This document shows, one piece after another, positions 11,924 to 25,600 of a DNA stretch of 41,321 nucleotides. The notes beneath the pieces were generated by a model. The model did no database searches. It was given only the letters and a program-made list of their open reading frames with translations, and was not told the DNA's origin. The DNA comes from Saccoglossus kowalevskii (taxonomy: Eukaryota > Hemichordata > Enteropneusta > Harrimaniidae): positions 10,907-52,227 of the forward strand of contig NW_003148788.1 of the NCBI RefSeq assembly GCF_000003605.2, given 5' to 3'. How positions within the stretch are numbered: the first letter of the stretch is position 1; each line of letters opens with the position of its first letter. The translations under genes and the position numbers were made by a program.

Positions 11924-12542
11924 AATTGCGTCCACGCACAGGGAGGGCCAGTCGTTAGCACGGGCTAAGGGGTGCCATTAGTCGGTGACCTTTGGTAAGC
12001 CGCTATTCACGAACGAACAATGGATGACACGCGCGATGTTCTATTTCTGCTGCTGGCATGTTTCGTTCTAATTTTGAAGCGACGTGCACAGGAACGCGAG
12101 AGAAGACGGACCCAACTTATTTGGATGCACATAAACAGTATACAACGGGCGTAACAGAATACAGAGTTTTATTAATGCATGTCGTAGACAGCGAACCAAA
12201 TATATTTTGTCTACGATTGGAGCTGCTGTAAGCTCTACTACAGTGACCCGATTAGTGTGGAAGCGAGCGCGGAGTAATGACTGTTGGAATAGTGTCGTTA
12301 TACGAACATGGGACAATTTTCACACCCAAAGGTCGCCGCAGAGGGCGCTTAGCCCTGGGCTAAGCGTTCGCGCATACTTCGTTAGCCCGTGCTAAGGTCT
12401 AGACCGCGTCTTAAATTCGGATCAGATTTAACCCGTACTTAGCATTCCTTAGCCCGTGCTAAGCGTTCACGCACGTTTTCTTAGCACGGGCTAAGGAATT
12501 TGACCTCTTAGCCCGTGCTAAGGAGCTGCGCGTGAACGCAAC
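11924..12542. mobile_element. Inverted-repeat element with an internal palindrome array
   Basis: The left end (11924-11941, AATTGCGTCCACGCACAG) and the right end (12525-12542) are inverted copies with 15 of 18 bases identical. Just inside each end is the palindrome CTTAGCCCGTGCTAAG or its complement (11955-11969 and 12507-12522). The same palindrome recurs inside at 12348-12364 (variant core), 12382-12396, 12448-12463 and 12480-12495. Two of these are followed by 'cgttcRcgc', which repeats the terminal sequence. No transposase is present. No target duplication is obvious, so the superfamily is unknown. Confidence 0.7.
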
Positions 12543-13803
12543 TACTGTTACTTGACGAGATTTAGAACGCTACTAACATTGATGTGTTGTATTTCTAAAC
12601 AGATTACATCTTTCACAGTCTTTTTACTGTGGAGGAACTGTGCGTCGTTCTAATCATTGACGTGTATCCATTGCAGGCTCAACTCATCATGTGACATTTA
12701 AGTGTAACTCGAGGACACGTTTATCGGGGGTTTAGCTGTCACGGTGATCACAAAAACCAATATCAAAACATCATGAAATCACAGATGGTAAAACAAATAA
12801 TATTGTGATTGTTCTCTAAAATCGACGCGAGTGGACATCGTTTATTTTTACTTTTACATTAAATTGTAAATTGTCAGTAATTGTGATTTTCTACAAATCT
12901 GTCAAAAATAACTGCGACGCGCGTCACTCAAAAATGAATATTTTTTGGGGGTTTAATTATAAAAAAAAATCGCGCTGAGACTTGTCTCGGTACTCGTATT
13001 AGTTAACAGTATGCAGACAAGTTCCGTTGACTGTAATTATTTATGACATCAACAATACCTTGTAATGTTCCCATCCAATGACGTCACCCGAAACAATGTG
13101 TTGAAATATACACAGTACACGCAGGAAACAGGGTAGTGATATGCAGGTCCACAGTTGAGGGACAGTGGCAGGTTATATATCGAGTGATTACTAGTATATG
13201 ACAAAACACCCAGAGCAAAATACACCTGGACAAAACACCCATCGTTTCGGGTCAAAAACTCGGGCAAAAACACCTTATGCAGTCATATAAAGGTGAATGG
13301 AGGTTTTTTGTTAAATCTGTGACGTGAAATTTTCATCTTGGTGATAAGGTTTTTTTTTATATATTTATATATTTTTAGTTTGTTTTCTATAGTTTGCATC
13401 TATGCATGGAGGTTTTAGTATCTGGAGTTTCATTATTGTTTACTTCTTGGGTCCATCCATCTCAACATCGTATTATTACTTTGAGTTTGGGGATTTGTTT
13501 TGTTATCTGTTTGGGTGAACATTGATTAGAATTCCACAGTTTGCAACAGTTTTTTTTTTTCGAAATAAAGCCCAACGGCTCGAGCCAGCAAAAATGGCCG
13601 TGTGAACGCGTTCGACTCGAGCCGGCTGGAGCCAAGTTCGGCTCCACTAAACTATGTCTCAGCCTCCATTGATTCAGTTTTGGACGAGATGTACTAGCAA
13701 AGACCTTAGATAACACATCGTCCCGTCAACAGCGTTGAGGGACGGTGGATAACATAAGGTCGGTGCTTATAGTCAAATATATTGTCAGCGTACTAGTAAA
13801 CAA
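12543..13803. other. Intergenic, no gene seen
   Basis: It contains two copies of a short motif GTTGAGGGACRGTGG (13154-13168 and 13734-13748) and low-complexity T runs. A segment near 13200-13275 repeats 'caaaacaccc' three or four times imperfectly. No supported coding sequence. Confidence 0.5.
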
Positions 13804-13909
<106 letters not shown>

Positions 13910-14415
13910 TATTGACATCATTCTGTTTGAAGAGAACATACAGTCAAATGCTAAAATAATAATAATAAAAAAAGGAAGAAATAAATATGTAGTTTAAATA
14001 AATACAGATATCAAATTATGAAATATTGATATATATATTTAAAATGCACCACATTCTCTAATATAATTCGTTCCTTATCTACATTGCTCATAATGTATAT
14101 GAACTTTTCATCTGGTTTCAATCAAATTAAAATATGATATATAGAAGATAATATTTGGTAATCGTAGTCCTAAATAACTATTAAAAATAGCTAGACGTTT
14201 CGAGCAATGGCTCTTTATCGACGGCATAGAAGAAAGTGTTATAACGTACAGGTAGAACATAGGAACGTAAGAACGCGCATGAACTATAAGTTAGAATCAC
14301 AAAAAAATCCACAATAGAACAAATAACGCGCCTTAGGTAGTGAGCTCAACAAATGAGTTGAACTGTTTGTTAATACCATGGGGTTCTTTAGTTCCAAGGC
14401 GGAACCTAAGGCACT

Positions 14416-15088
14416 NNNNNNNNNNNNNNNNNNNNNNNNNNNNNNNNNNNNNNNNNNNNNNNNNNNNNNNNNNNNNNNNNNNNNNNNNNNNNNNNNNNNN
14501 NNNNNNNNNNNNNNNNNNNNNNNNNNNNNNNNNNNNNNNNNNNNNNNNNNNNNNNNNNNNNNNNNNNNNNNNNNNNNNNNNNNNNNNNNNNNNNNNNNNN
14601 NNNNNNNNNNNNNNNNNNNNNNNNNNNNNNNNNNNNNNNNNNNNNNNNNNNNNNNNNNNNNNNNNNNNNNNNNNNNNNNNNNNNNNNNNNNNNNNNNNNN
14701 NNNNNNNNNNNNNNNNNNNNNNNNNNNNNNNNNNNNNNNNNNNNNNNNNNNNNNNNNNNNNNNNNNNNNNNNNNNNNNNNNNNNNNNNNNNNNNNNNNNN
14801 NNNNNNNNNNNNNNNNNNNNNNNNNNNNNNNNNNNNNNNNNNNNNNNNNNNNNNNNNNNNNNNNNNNNNNNNNNNNNNNNNNNNNNNNNNNNNNNNNNNN
14901 NNNNNNNNNNNNNNNNNNNNNNNNNNNNNNNNNNNNNNNNNNNNNNNNNNNNNNNNNNNNNNNNNNNNNNNNNNNNNNNNNNNNNNNNNNNNNNNNNNNN
15001 NNNNNNNNNNNNNNNNNNNNNNNNNNNNNNNNNNNNNNNNNNNNNNNNNNNNNNNNNNNNNNNNNNNNNNNNNNNNNNNNNNNNNNNN
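14416..15088. other. Assembly gap (673 N)
   Basis: Unsequenced. It falls within the LINE, so it is most likely a repeat-induced break. Open frames that cross it are artefacts. Confidence 1.
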
Positions 15089-15525
15089 TGATATTGGTTG
15101 TCTGCCCAGTTCACCACGCACTGCTAAGTTTGTTGACGTCTGATTAACTTGTAGTAACATTTTAGACATTTTAAGGTTGAGAATTTCTGGGTAACTTCTA
15201 TCTGTGTATTTTCCGAACCCCAAATCTCACATCCATAAGTCAGAATGGGTCGAATTACATGGTCAAATATGTTTATCCAAGTTGGTATACTTATATTAGT
15301 TGATGTAGTAATTAATTTCTTAATATAGAAAAAAGTTTTCAATGCCTTTTTATATAATTTTTCTTCGGCTAAATCAAAATTTCCACTAGGTTTAAATTCT
15401 ATGCCTAAATATTTATAATTTCTAACTATATCTAATTCTTCATTTTTGTAATGAAAGATAAACTTATGGTTAAATAATTTTCCACTTTTATTGAATATCA
15501 TTATTTTTGTTTTTGTATAAATATG

Positions 15526-18500
15526 GAAGGTACTAACGGTTAGTACCGTCCATGCTCCAAAGTTGGGTAGCTCGGTCGGGCTGGTTTCTCTCGACTCGTC
15601 AGAAAATACACAGTTTGAGGGCGTGGTAAATGTCCTACACTAACCAGATGTAAAACATTATTCGTTTGTGGTATGTGAAAACACGTGCTTAGTAACGTAG
15701 TACGTGACATCCAAAGCCACTGAATTTGTCAACTGTCAATTACACAGAACACAGCGTCGAGGTGACATCATACAGTGACAGAACTAAAACAGGAAGTGTG
15801 TTTAAAAAGGTAAAAAAAGGTGTTAAATAATTACGTCTCGCATGTATTTATCAGATAGGGAAGGTATGCATAGAGTTAGTAAGTAAAGTAGGTCCATGGT
15901 ACCAATGTCATTAAACAATTTTTGTTCACAAACACTGCTATTTTATCACGTTATTCGTCAGGACAATAAATCGTCGTGTGTACATGCGCATGCGCATGTA
16001 ATAGCGGAGTAACTGCTTTCAGCTTGGCTACGGCGTCCGTATTGAACCATAAACTTTCCAGTAGATCGTGAGTAGATTCAAAACCACCTTACATCAACGA
16101 AAATACCGCAGTTCCGTACCCCTCTACTGTAAAGTCTTATGATTAAATCAGGATATTGCAATAATTTGGAGTGGTATTTTACGACATGCCGTAATTAAAA
16201 CACTGTTTATACAAGTTTTTTTTAAATAATCTCAGGGGTTCACGCTTGGCATGGACCCAACATATACGGTCGTACAAAAGAATGCATTTGTGATTAACCG
16301 TGAGCCACGGAATAAAACAAATGGCAATTACTTCAGTAAATAAACTGACTGTATACGTTTAATTATTGACATAGGATTAGGTCAGAATGTAATTATACAA
16401 AGGTATGCAAATCAAATGAACGCTGCAATCGTTGCAATAATTATTAATTGTCTAAGGTTGCAGTAAATACATATTATTGGCTCCATTGTACCACAGATTA
16501 TAATTGCATAACCACATACTTGTATCTTTATTACCACATATTGTATTGTATATCGTATAATATGAGTTAGTATACTGCTGGTATCCATGTTTTAGGCGGA
16601 GGCTGTCTAAACGGGTTTCACTATTTTTACCCAGAATTCGTCGTGGCCGGAAGATATGTACCCAATTTCGGAAACGTGCGAAATGCAATGACAAATATCT
16701 GACAGATTTATCGGTAATCGATGTTTTTTGTGGAACAATGATAAAATAAATTTTCTTCAAGCAGGAGTTCTTAGGAAGTCGCGAGGTAGCACAGGATTTT
16801 TTGAGCCGATGGAATGCGGCAATGGAGATATTAGCACACAATTATTATAAATATAGCGTCAGTCAAGGTTGACATAGCCCACACATGGCGTGATTTGACA
16901 AATAAACTCGGTAAACAATTTAACAGCCATGTAGCTCGGTTCGTTTCGTTTCCAAACCGAATCAAATCATACTAGCGTAACGGACCCAGCCATCGCAATA
17001 ACATGATTGGCACGATTCAAATGACGTCATCGACGGCTTCTTGTCATAAGCCCAAGGAGGTCTATCATGCCTCCATGTTATCTGTAATAAAACAAAATAC
17101 AGTAGTGCTATATTATTTTTTGAATAACTTATCTTCTTGTTTAAACGCCTGACGGGATTTATAGCAGAGATGTTATTGTTAGATTTATTGGCTATGTCAA
17201 CAAATGGAAGCCACAATGAGGTGTAAGTGTCGACAGTAAGACCACCAATGAGTCGCAGCAGGAGTATATCCATAATATTGTTGCAATATATCACTCACAG
17301 CTCATCGATGTGTCACGTGCTGACAGAGTAGCATTTCGCCAGAACAAGGTTTCTCTCGTCCAACCCTAGACCAGCACGTGCAATTGTTACGTAACCAACC
17401 CCATGTGAGAGATCAGGTTTCGTTATGGAAATTAAAGCCGGTGATAAAGATTTGAAAAAGACACCTCCCTGCTTAGATTAACAAAGGTTTATTTTGGTTA
17501 TCAAGCATACGGTGTTTATTTCACCAGATAGCGGACCTTGTCGTGCCTATTGTGGCTAATATTACACTTTTATCCAAAAAAAGTTTTCAATCCAACAGAA
17601 CCTATCTAGCATCATTATATCAACATCTCTCAACAACAACAGACAAAACAAATTATGAGGAGAACCCTCGTCAGGATTGAATTGTGGAGCACGGTCGGAG
17701 TTTAGTCGTCTATATAAAACACGTGATAGTCCCGAGTATTTATTTTATATATTCAACCCCCGATGTCGCTTGACGTTCATCATATCCCTCATCCCGGAAT
17801 GTCTCGCCGCAGGTCATGTCTGTAATGTACCTTTCGCCCAAGGTTGAAATACAAGTTTGACTGTTTCACCCCCGGAAATCGTACAGCATTGTAATTTGGT
17901 GTATATATTCTAAGTTAAATGTTATCACACCCTCATTGTCCTCGCCAATTTTCTCCCCAGATAAGAGTGCGATAAGGTATTAGCGTGCAAACTGTTCCTC
18001 CCTGTTTTATAAAATTTATATCCAAACCCAGAGCCTGCTCCCCGCTGTGCGAAACAACACTCCAATAAACATGAAAGTAATTATTACTCGGGCTTCTTAT
18101 CCTCTCTATGGGGAGCAATAGTAATACGATATGCATCGGCGTCAACTGTAGGCCATTTGGCCCCATGCTTGTTCACCAGTGGGGTCTTTTATATTTCCGA
18201 AAGAACAGTCCTCGAAATCTTACACAGTTTTTGTGCGTGATTTTTTTATGGTATCTTTATTGTATCCACAGTCCCAGTGTTGGGAACTGTGTTGTATCAT
18301 GGTTGTATCTAAGACATAATCAAAATAGTTTAGGAAATAACTTTTCGGAAACTGCAAAATTTGAGATTAAACAACAAATGTGCCATTGCCGTCTAATCTT
18401 TGAGTTAGTACTTAGAGAAAATCCGCACAGCTGTATTTTTACAATGTCCGTTTAGACATGGTTTAGACATGGAAGGTAGTGGTTTAGACAATTCACTGCA

Positions 18501-19604
18501 GATAAATTACATGGGGGCATCTCGGCCGCTTCGACCGCTCGTCTAATTTCGATGGATTTAACGGTGACGTCGTCGTAATTTTGACCATGGACCTTAAATA
18601 TACAAATGCAAATATAATTCTAAAGTTTTCGTTTTGATTTTTCATTTATAGTTCGATGCTTGAGAAAAAAATCCAAAACGGATGTTGGATTTGTACTGTC
18701 AGAATCCGTGCATTTCTGTCGAGGTTGTGTTTTTTTATGTGTCTTAATCCCCCCCCCCCGGGTAATTTTGAAAAAGGCGGGAAGTTTGATTTTGTGTAAT
18801 TTTCTAGCATTCACAGATTGAAAAAAAATCAGCAAAAATCTCCAACGAAATCGTTCCGTTTACAATTAATTATCTAGTGATAATTTGCATAAAAGCTTAG
18901 CACAACAAAATAATCACAAGCGACCGGTTATTTGTATTGGATTTAATAAACCATAACTACCACACCCTTCCCCTCCCGCCCAACTATTTATATAATCTGA
19001 TAAAAGAATAACTATTTTTCACTAATTACGAGTGTTGTAAATCTTACAGCCTCCCCCCGCGTTGCTACCGTAATTTGAGCACAGTCCCTCAACACCGAGA
19101 GACCGTGATTTAATTTGTACCTCAGACAACTGATAAATTACCGGGATAAATCGTGTTTTATAGGGACCGTGCTCGGGCAACTTGCCGCAATCGAAGCAAT
19201 GTTCGACATTCAAACTAAATCGCGTACGGCGCTGCGTTATGGTGCGTAATATGAATTGGGTATCTTATATCATTAGCACATTCCAAACTTTTCTGTTACT
19301 TTCATTTTCCCGCGCTATTGCCCCCGACTACTGCAGTTTCTTCAATAATCCTCTCACACATTATTACTGGCGAGATTATTTCACGAACAGTTGTTTCTCA
19401 TCCTGCATTCACAAACGCTCATTGTTTATTTTGAAAAGGCGGGAATTGATATGACCCCGTTACATCACGGCAAACTTCCTGCTTCTGTCATGTCTTCATT
19501 AACTTAGGGAGTACGCTGAAGACAGCTGGGTTTAATCTCTTCAGTGAGCTGGGTGGATACTCGTCCGCTCACTTGAAAAAAAAATCGCTTCATCATTTTT
19601 CGAC
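15526..19604. other. Upstream region of the homeobox gene; no gene seen
   Basis: About 4 kb without a convincing ORF. It holds a 9-bp perfect inverted repeat at 15529-15547 (GGTACTAAC-G-GTTAGTACC) and the NRF-1-like palindrome at 15981-16000. A C10 run lies near 18751-18760, and 19081-19093 is the reverse complement of the GTTGAGGGAC motif. This is the natural place for promoter and enhancers of the homeobox gene, but I could not identify a TATA box or initiator with confidence. Confidence 0.45.
15981..16000. promoter_or_regulatory. Perfect palindrome containing an NRF-1-type site
   Basis: TACATGCGCATGCGCATGTA is a perfect 20-bp palindrome. Its centre (15985-15996) matches the NRF-1 consensus YGCGCAYGCGCR at every position. 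NRF-1 sites are typical of promoters in animals. No transcription start is known here, so function is inferred from the motif only. Confidence 0.45.
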
Positions 19605-22600
19605 ATGTTTACGTGGGTCGTAAAAGACGACGTAGCAGTGTCTCTCGTATCACCTGCCAACAAACGCTGTACCAAGATGTCACGAAATGCCGACGGTCTG
19701 AAGATCCCAACGGTGCATCCGAGCGATGCGGGTAAGTAGTCAGTCTTTTAGTAGTTAATGCGACAATGATACTTTTTACCGTTTCTTGTCTATTTTTATC
19801 GAAAACCGACCATCCATTGTGTGCCTGGCTGATATAGGTACAAAGTATCGACAAACACTACACAAATTAATTATGTACTAGTATTGACATTTATTTTACA
19901 GGTCTATAACTAGTGTTTATTTTAGCGTGCCTTCTATATTGAACTGACGCGATCGCATCTTGTCACTGTCAGTCCCGTAATCTTGACATTCTCCGAATCT
20001 ACGCATACCCACTCTCAGTTTCCCATTCGCCTTAGCCTCAGTGCTGGTAAAAAGATGTAGGACATCTCCGAATGTATTGTTACAGGAAACGGGGAAAGAA
20101 AGGAAGAAGTCCGTCGTAAATTTTCAATTTATTCGGATGGGTCATTAAATTGAGATTTTGTTAAATCTCCACGAAATTCCAGGTTTGCCCTGAATGATAG
20201 ACGACGATCGAAATGCACAAATTGAGTTATTGGTACGTATGCCCTGCTGTATCGTGTCATGCCCAAATGCTATGAGTCATAAAAACCCGATATGCAAGAG
20301 AGGGCAAAGTTCGCTGTATTAGCCCTGTTTGCATTGGCAATAAAGCAGCTTTGTTTGGTTCCCCGTATCTGTGTACTCTGGCCACATAGAAATTAGCGCC
20401 ACACCAGAGTCCCATTGCTTGCGGGTTCTATCAGCCGAAATGCGACATGAAATATGGTCGTAATTTAAGGCCCTGCGTGTAAGGCGAGATCTCGCTTTCT
20501 CTCGATGGTATTTGTGTGTATGTTTGTTTTATTACGTACGGCATTCCAACCTTAATTGCCCTAACCTTTTATTACGTTATGACGATATTCGTACTAATGA
20601 TGTTTGGATAGCACGGTTAGAGGGCCACCATGGGATGTTTGCTTCTTTTTCCAGCCGACCGCACAAACATCGCTTAATTTATATGTGTGTGTGAATTTTC
20701 ACAATTACCGACAAATTGCCCGCGTGTGTTCGTCGCGAATAGCGGACATGAACTATACTCGTTCCGTTGCGCCCACGATATATTTTGAGTCCGCGCTCCT
20801 GCTGCATCAATCGGTCCTTTCACATTTTCATCTTTATCTTTTTTTTGTTTGTTTTAAATTATCTATCAACATTGTTAATGTGTTGATTAGCGTTGTGGAA
20901 ACGAATCGAGAGTCAAGCTACCCCCCAACGGGTTCGTTCCAGCATAAATCTGGGATCAATTGAGTGAGCTTAATTTGCAAAAATTCCGATGGCATCATTG
21001 TGTACGCTTAAATTTAATGAGTTTTGTTTAAGTTCCCGTCTCTTTAAAACCACCTCCCAGTTATAAAACGGATCAAGTTGATACCATAACAAGTTTACAG
21101 AGAAACTATAAACTTCACAATAAATGTTTAGTTCCTCCGATATTTGGCGATCATAAAACAAATAAATGGTACTTCTTCGGTGCTCCTTCTATCACGAGCA
21201 AGGCCGTTCTCCGAGAAGCATATGATACACACTTCGGGCAATTTACCAATCAGTGATGGAAAATGTAACATGATACAGCTTGTCACGGTGCCCTGCCTGG
21301 TAATTTAGATGCTGTACACCGAAAGTTTATTGCCGCGGCGGAAGTTGGCTAGTTGCATCATAAATCTGCCGTATATGTGTACTCAAGCCTCCTGCTGTGA
21401 GCGCAAAGTGAGTTATAATGAAAGCTAAAATGCTTTCTGTATACAAGGCATACTGTGAGACAGGGATGTTGAACTCTCAGGATCCCATAAAGCTCCTTAA
21501 GCCAGTGGGGGAAAATAACACCGATCTTCTTTTTGAGCGTCCATATTGATATAGGAGATAATATTTATTGCGCAATGTACGATGAATATTGCCCGCCATT
21601 GTTTAATTGCCCTGCTCTTTACACCTCAGTACTGTTTGGGGACAGGGTACGCGATGGTACGTACTTCGCGAGAATGATGTGTCTCCGTAGTCACAAGCGA
21701 CTGGCCCCTGTTCCATCAGTCACCCCGCTGTCATTGTATATCACCATTGAGTCGTATATTATCTTTTCCTCACCAAAACAAACGACGAGTGTTAATTATG
21801 GACCTACAAACCCATTTGATCAATTACACTTTTTTTCCTCATTCGCCGGGAATGGTGATACCGTAACGTTGTCATGGTGACTAGGAGTTTCTCTTTATAT
21901 TCTCATCCCCGTCCACTACATGTCAGACCATAATAAAGCGCACTAGTGGCGGCTATCTCTAAGTACGCCATCGTCTTTTAAATTAAAGTATATAGTCTAC
22001 AATATCTTCTTACAATTTTCTCTGAACGTAATCGTCGTCAATAGTTTCACTGAATACGAGAATTGAAATCAACGCCACATGAGAAAAAACATGTCACGCC
22101 TTTTAAAATTATTTCGAAATGGTCGAGTCATTGATGTTAAACGCAGCGATATAATTAAACACACAAAACAGTAGAAGCGAAAAAATACAGTCACTCGAAA
22201 ATACTCATTAAATCTACCTCGACCTCGAGTGTTACATTTCATGGATGACGTAGTGTGGGCATAATGTCGATCCATACTTCCATCGTGCCATTCTTTGTTT
22301 CTTATAACAGCGTCATAAAAACTCCAATCATAAAATTATTGGTCTGACGTAAAGTTACGGCTTGAGGGGTATACATCGTATAACGATTCATAAAACTTTA
22401 CAAGTCCCACCATCAAAATCCAGCTCCAAGCGTCTAGTGGATGATTGGTGGAAACAGCGCATATAGTGGTCAGGGTGTGGGGGCAAAACGGCGAGATTCG
22501 CTTCCATCAAAAATAACGACTTTGGTTTGTTTTATTACCCGAGCTCGTGAAATTGCTTACTAACTCGGGTGAATGTCCTAGAAGAGGGATGTTTTTCTAC

Positions 22601-25600
22601 TTTATTGCGTTTAGAACCAGTTAAAGCATTGCGCAAGTTAAAATACGTCTTATTCGCAATAACGACATTTACCAGCCCTCCCATCCAACGCAGTGATCGC
22701 AACTGTCGGCGTCCAAGAGGTGTATTAACTGCTGCGCCGAACAGCAATGTAAGCATACCTATATCGGCGACGTCCGATCATTTCTTATATCACGACTGAC
22801 TAAACCCATTATCAAATAGATTATCATTTTTTTTTATCCGTCTCATTTATTTTTTTCAGTGTTGTTAATATCTCACGGTTGTCAAATAATATCGCTCCTC
22901 TGTATCTGCGTAGATTGTTTTATGACGCCCATATCGGTACCAGGCCGTAATTGCTCTCTGCCTGTCTCTTTACTCAATCTGTCTTATATATATATATATG
23001 GCTGGCAATTTTTCAATGTCATGCCGATGACAAAACAGATAACATCGCGTTATTAAATGCGGGTATTATTATAACCGTCGACCCCCGCTCCCCAAGTACT
23101 AACTGATTAATATCTCCGATTCCTTGCAGTCGAACTTTCCAGCGTGGCGGTTCTCCCAGAGCACCGAGGATACAAGTTGTACAGGGAATCACTGGAACAT
23201 AGTGACCAAGCAGATATGACTGATATAGGAGCGATCGGTGAGTAGTTAGTTAAATACGCTTCCGTCGTATCATACGAAACCGTGATATGAGTACACATTA
23301 TATGACCATCGTCTCCGTAGCTGTACCCCCCCAAAAAACAAACAAACTACAAACACTACAGTCGTGTGGTATTTACCCGCATGGGTTTCACAATTTACGC
23401 CACATTTCAGCAACTTTCATAAAAAAAAAACATGTGCTACTCCCCTCCCTTATATTTTACACCATGTTTCGTGTCAAAGTACTTTTAACATTTCCCTGGC
23501 CCCTTTCCATGTAAACGCGTTTTATTTCGCGCTGTTCTAAAACTGTTTACGTGTATTTCGTAGCGCGAACTGCTTATTTATCTATTTCTGTCAATTTATT
23601 GATTTGATTTATAGTCACCAAGAGCCATCGGTACCATCCTTCAATATTTGTTCGGCGTCTGTGTGTCTGTTTGTAACCCTCATAATATATGAACTCCTAA
23701 GTTGTTGGTACGCGCTGTGGAGAGGAGGGGTGGGGTCTCAAACTATTTCTATGTCAGGTCAAAGTCATAGAAATTAATTCTGTCCGTGTAATAACTGCCA
23801 ATTTTTACTGTGTGGTTAACCTAGATACCTTCAATACTATATAAGAACGCATATCAGTGTGAAACATATTGACTTTACGTAAAAATACTCACCAATTCAC
23901 GTACGCCCTTTTTATTGTCTACTTCAAGTTTTTTATTGCCACTATTCTATGCAGCGTATCCTTATTCCTGGTACTAAACTTTTAAGTTCAGTGCAAATAA
24001 ACTGTTACAAAGGGAACAAATATCCGTCAACGAAATGTTTGTTTAATATTACCTCATTGCCTCTGTAACGACGCAGTGTGACATCGCGCGTTTGGGCAAT
24101 CACGTGCCATCGAATGTCCACGCCAGAAGAACGCCCTCTTATTTAACAACACCGAGAATCCACCTCCCAGACTCTCACTATGGAGTTTCTTTTCGTAAAA
24201 CTGTCTGGGTTTTTTTTAATGATATATCTATCTGCGACGAAAAAGTAGAAAGTACTCTAACCTCACACAACTATAAAATATTCCCAAGTAGCGGCGTAGT
24301 TGGTGATTAACTTTCGCTTTATTGCATATGCCCAGGGCTATGTATTTGCATGGATTGAGTGACTAACAGCTTGGGAGATGGCACACTTTAAAAAAAGCCA
24401 GGTGTTCTTAATAGCTAAAAAAAAACAAAAAAACTTTTCATTTCTGTTTCGTTTTTTTTAGAAACGTGGAGCAGACAGAGTAAAAGAGGCTTCGTCCGAG
24501 CTGTCACTAACAGGTAAGTTTAGAGTTGTAATATTTCCACAATTTTACCGGGCGGAGACAGATACAATGGGATTCTTGAAGGTTAAGCATGTTACTTGTG
24601 GCGTACCTTATTAACCTACCGTACGTATAAGGTAGGCATGTGAACTGGTATTTCCACACGGTTGAACGGGTTATATTACTGTCTGTGTTTGACGGTCGTA
24701 ATGTGAATTGTGACGTTGTTTAATCGTCTTGGGGTCATCATACACTGTGGGGATAATATGTAAGAAACATTCTCACGGTAGATATATGGTTATACCTATG
24801 AATAATCATTCGTTCGTCAGTACGTAACATGAGAACATTGTGCTCCATACGAACCAAGCGGAACAGTGAAGTTGTCCAACCTTATCCAATTCGAACGACG
24901 TTCTAGCGAGTCTCTCATTGACGCATGCTCATATGCTATACAGTGACCGAGTTGCTATGAGCAACGACAGTGACGTCCCGGGGACTAGTTGTGGCAGCTG
25001 TTTTGTCTTGGTTTCTCGTATTTATAATTCGGACTTCAAGATTATTAGAATTTCTATCATCTACTATTTTCGCTATTGTCTCGGACGTTTGCCCACTGCT
25101 GCCACTTAATCTCGTCCACCACTTAGTCATATGGCGTATATTTTGTATTACGTCCATTTTCACTGCATGGTCGTAGGTTGAATTTCACAAAATCTAAAAA
25201 TATAATTACGTTTTGTCTATAGGTACAGAACTCCATACTCGGACATACAGAAAGGGATATTGGAAACCGCATACATACAGAACTGGGGCTTCATCACTAT
25301 CGAGAAAAAGCGTTATTTAGCAAGACAATTAGGACTTACTGAACGTCAGATTAAAGTCTGGTTCCAGAACCGGCGTGCCAGGGATAGGAGGGAGAACAAA
25401 CGAAAGGTACAAGAGAGAGGACTTCTCCGTAAGGGCAGCCCCGGTAGCCTTGGAGATAAACAGGCTGAAGGCGAAATGAACGGCGATAACGAAGACTGTT
25501 TTGAAGACCAGGAGATCGATATGGATGAGGGAGATTCTGACGAGGACGAGGAAATAAACGAAAGGTCAGACTCAACTCTTTCCACTGAAATGCCGCGCGA

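Noticed and set aside
14284-15223. Long open frames across the N block on both strands
   Set aside because: They are open only because N codons contain no stops; the real content is a LINE fragment.
16452-16841. 129-codon minus-strand ORF
   Set aside because: No recognised motif, AT-driven composition and no splice context.
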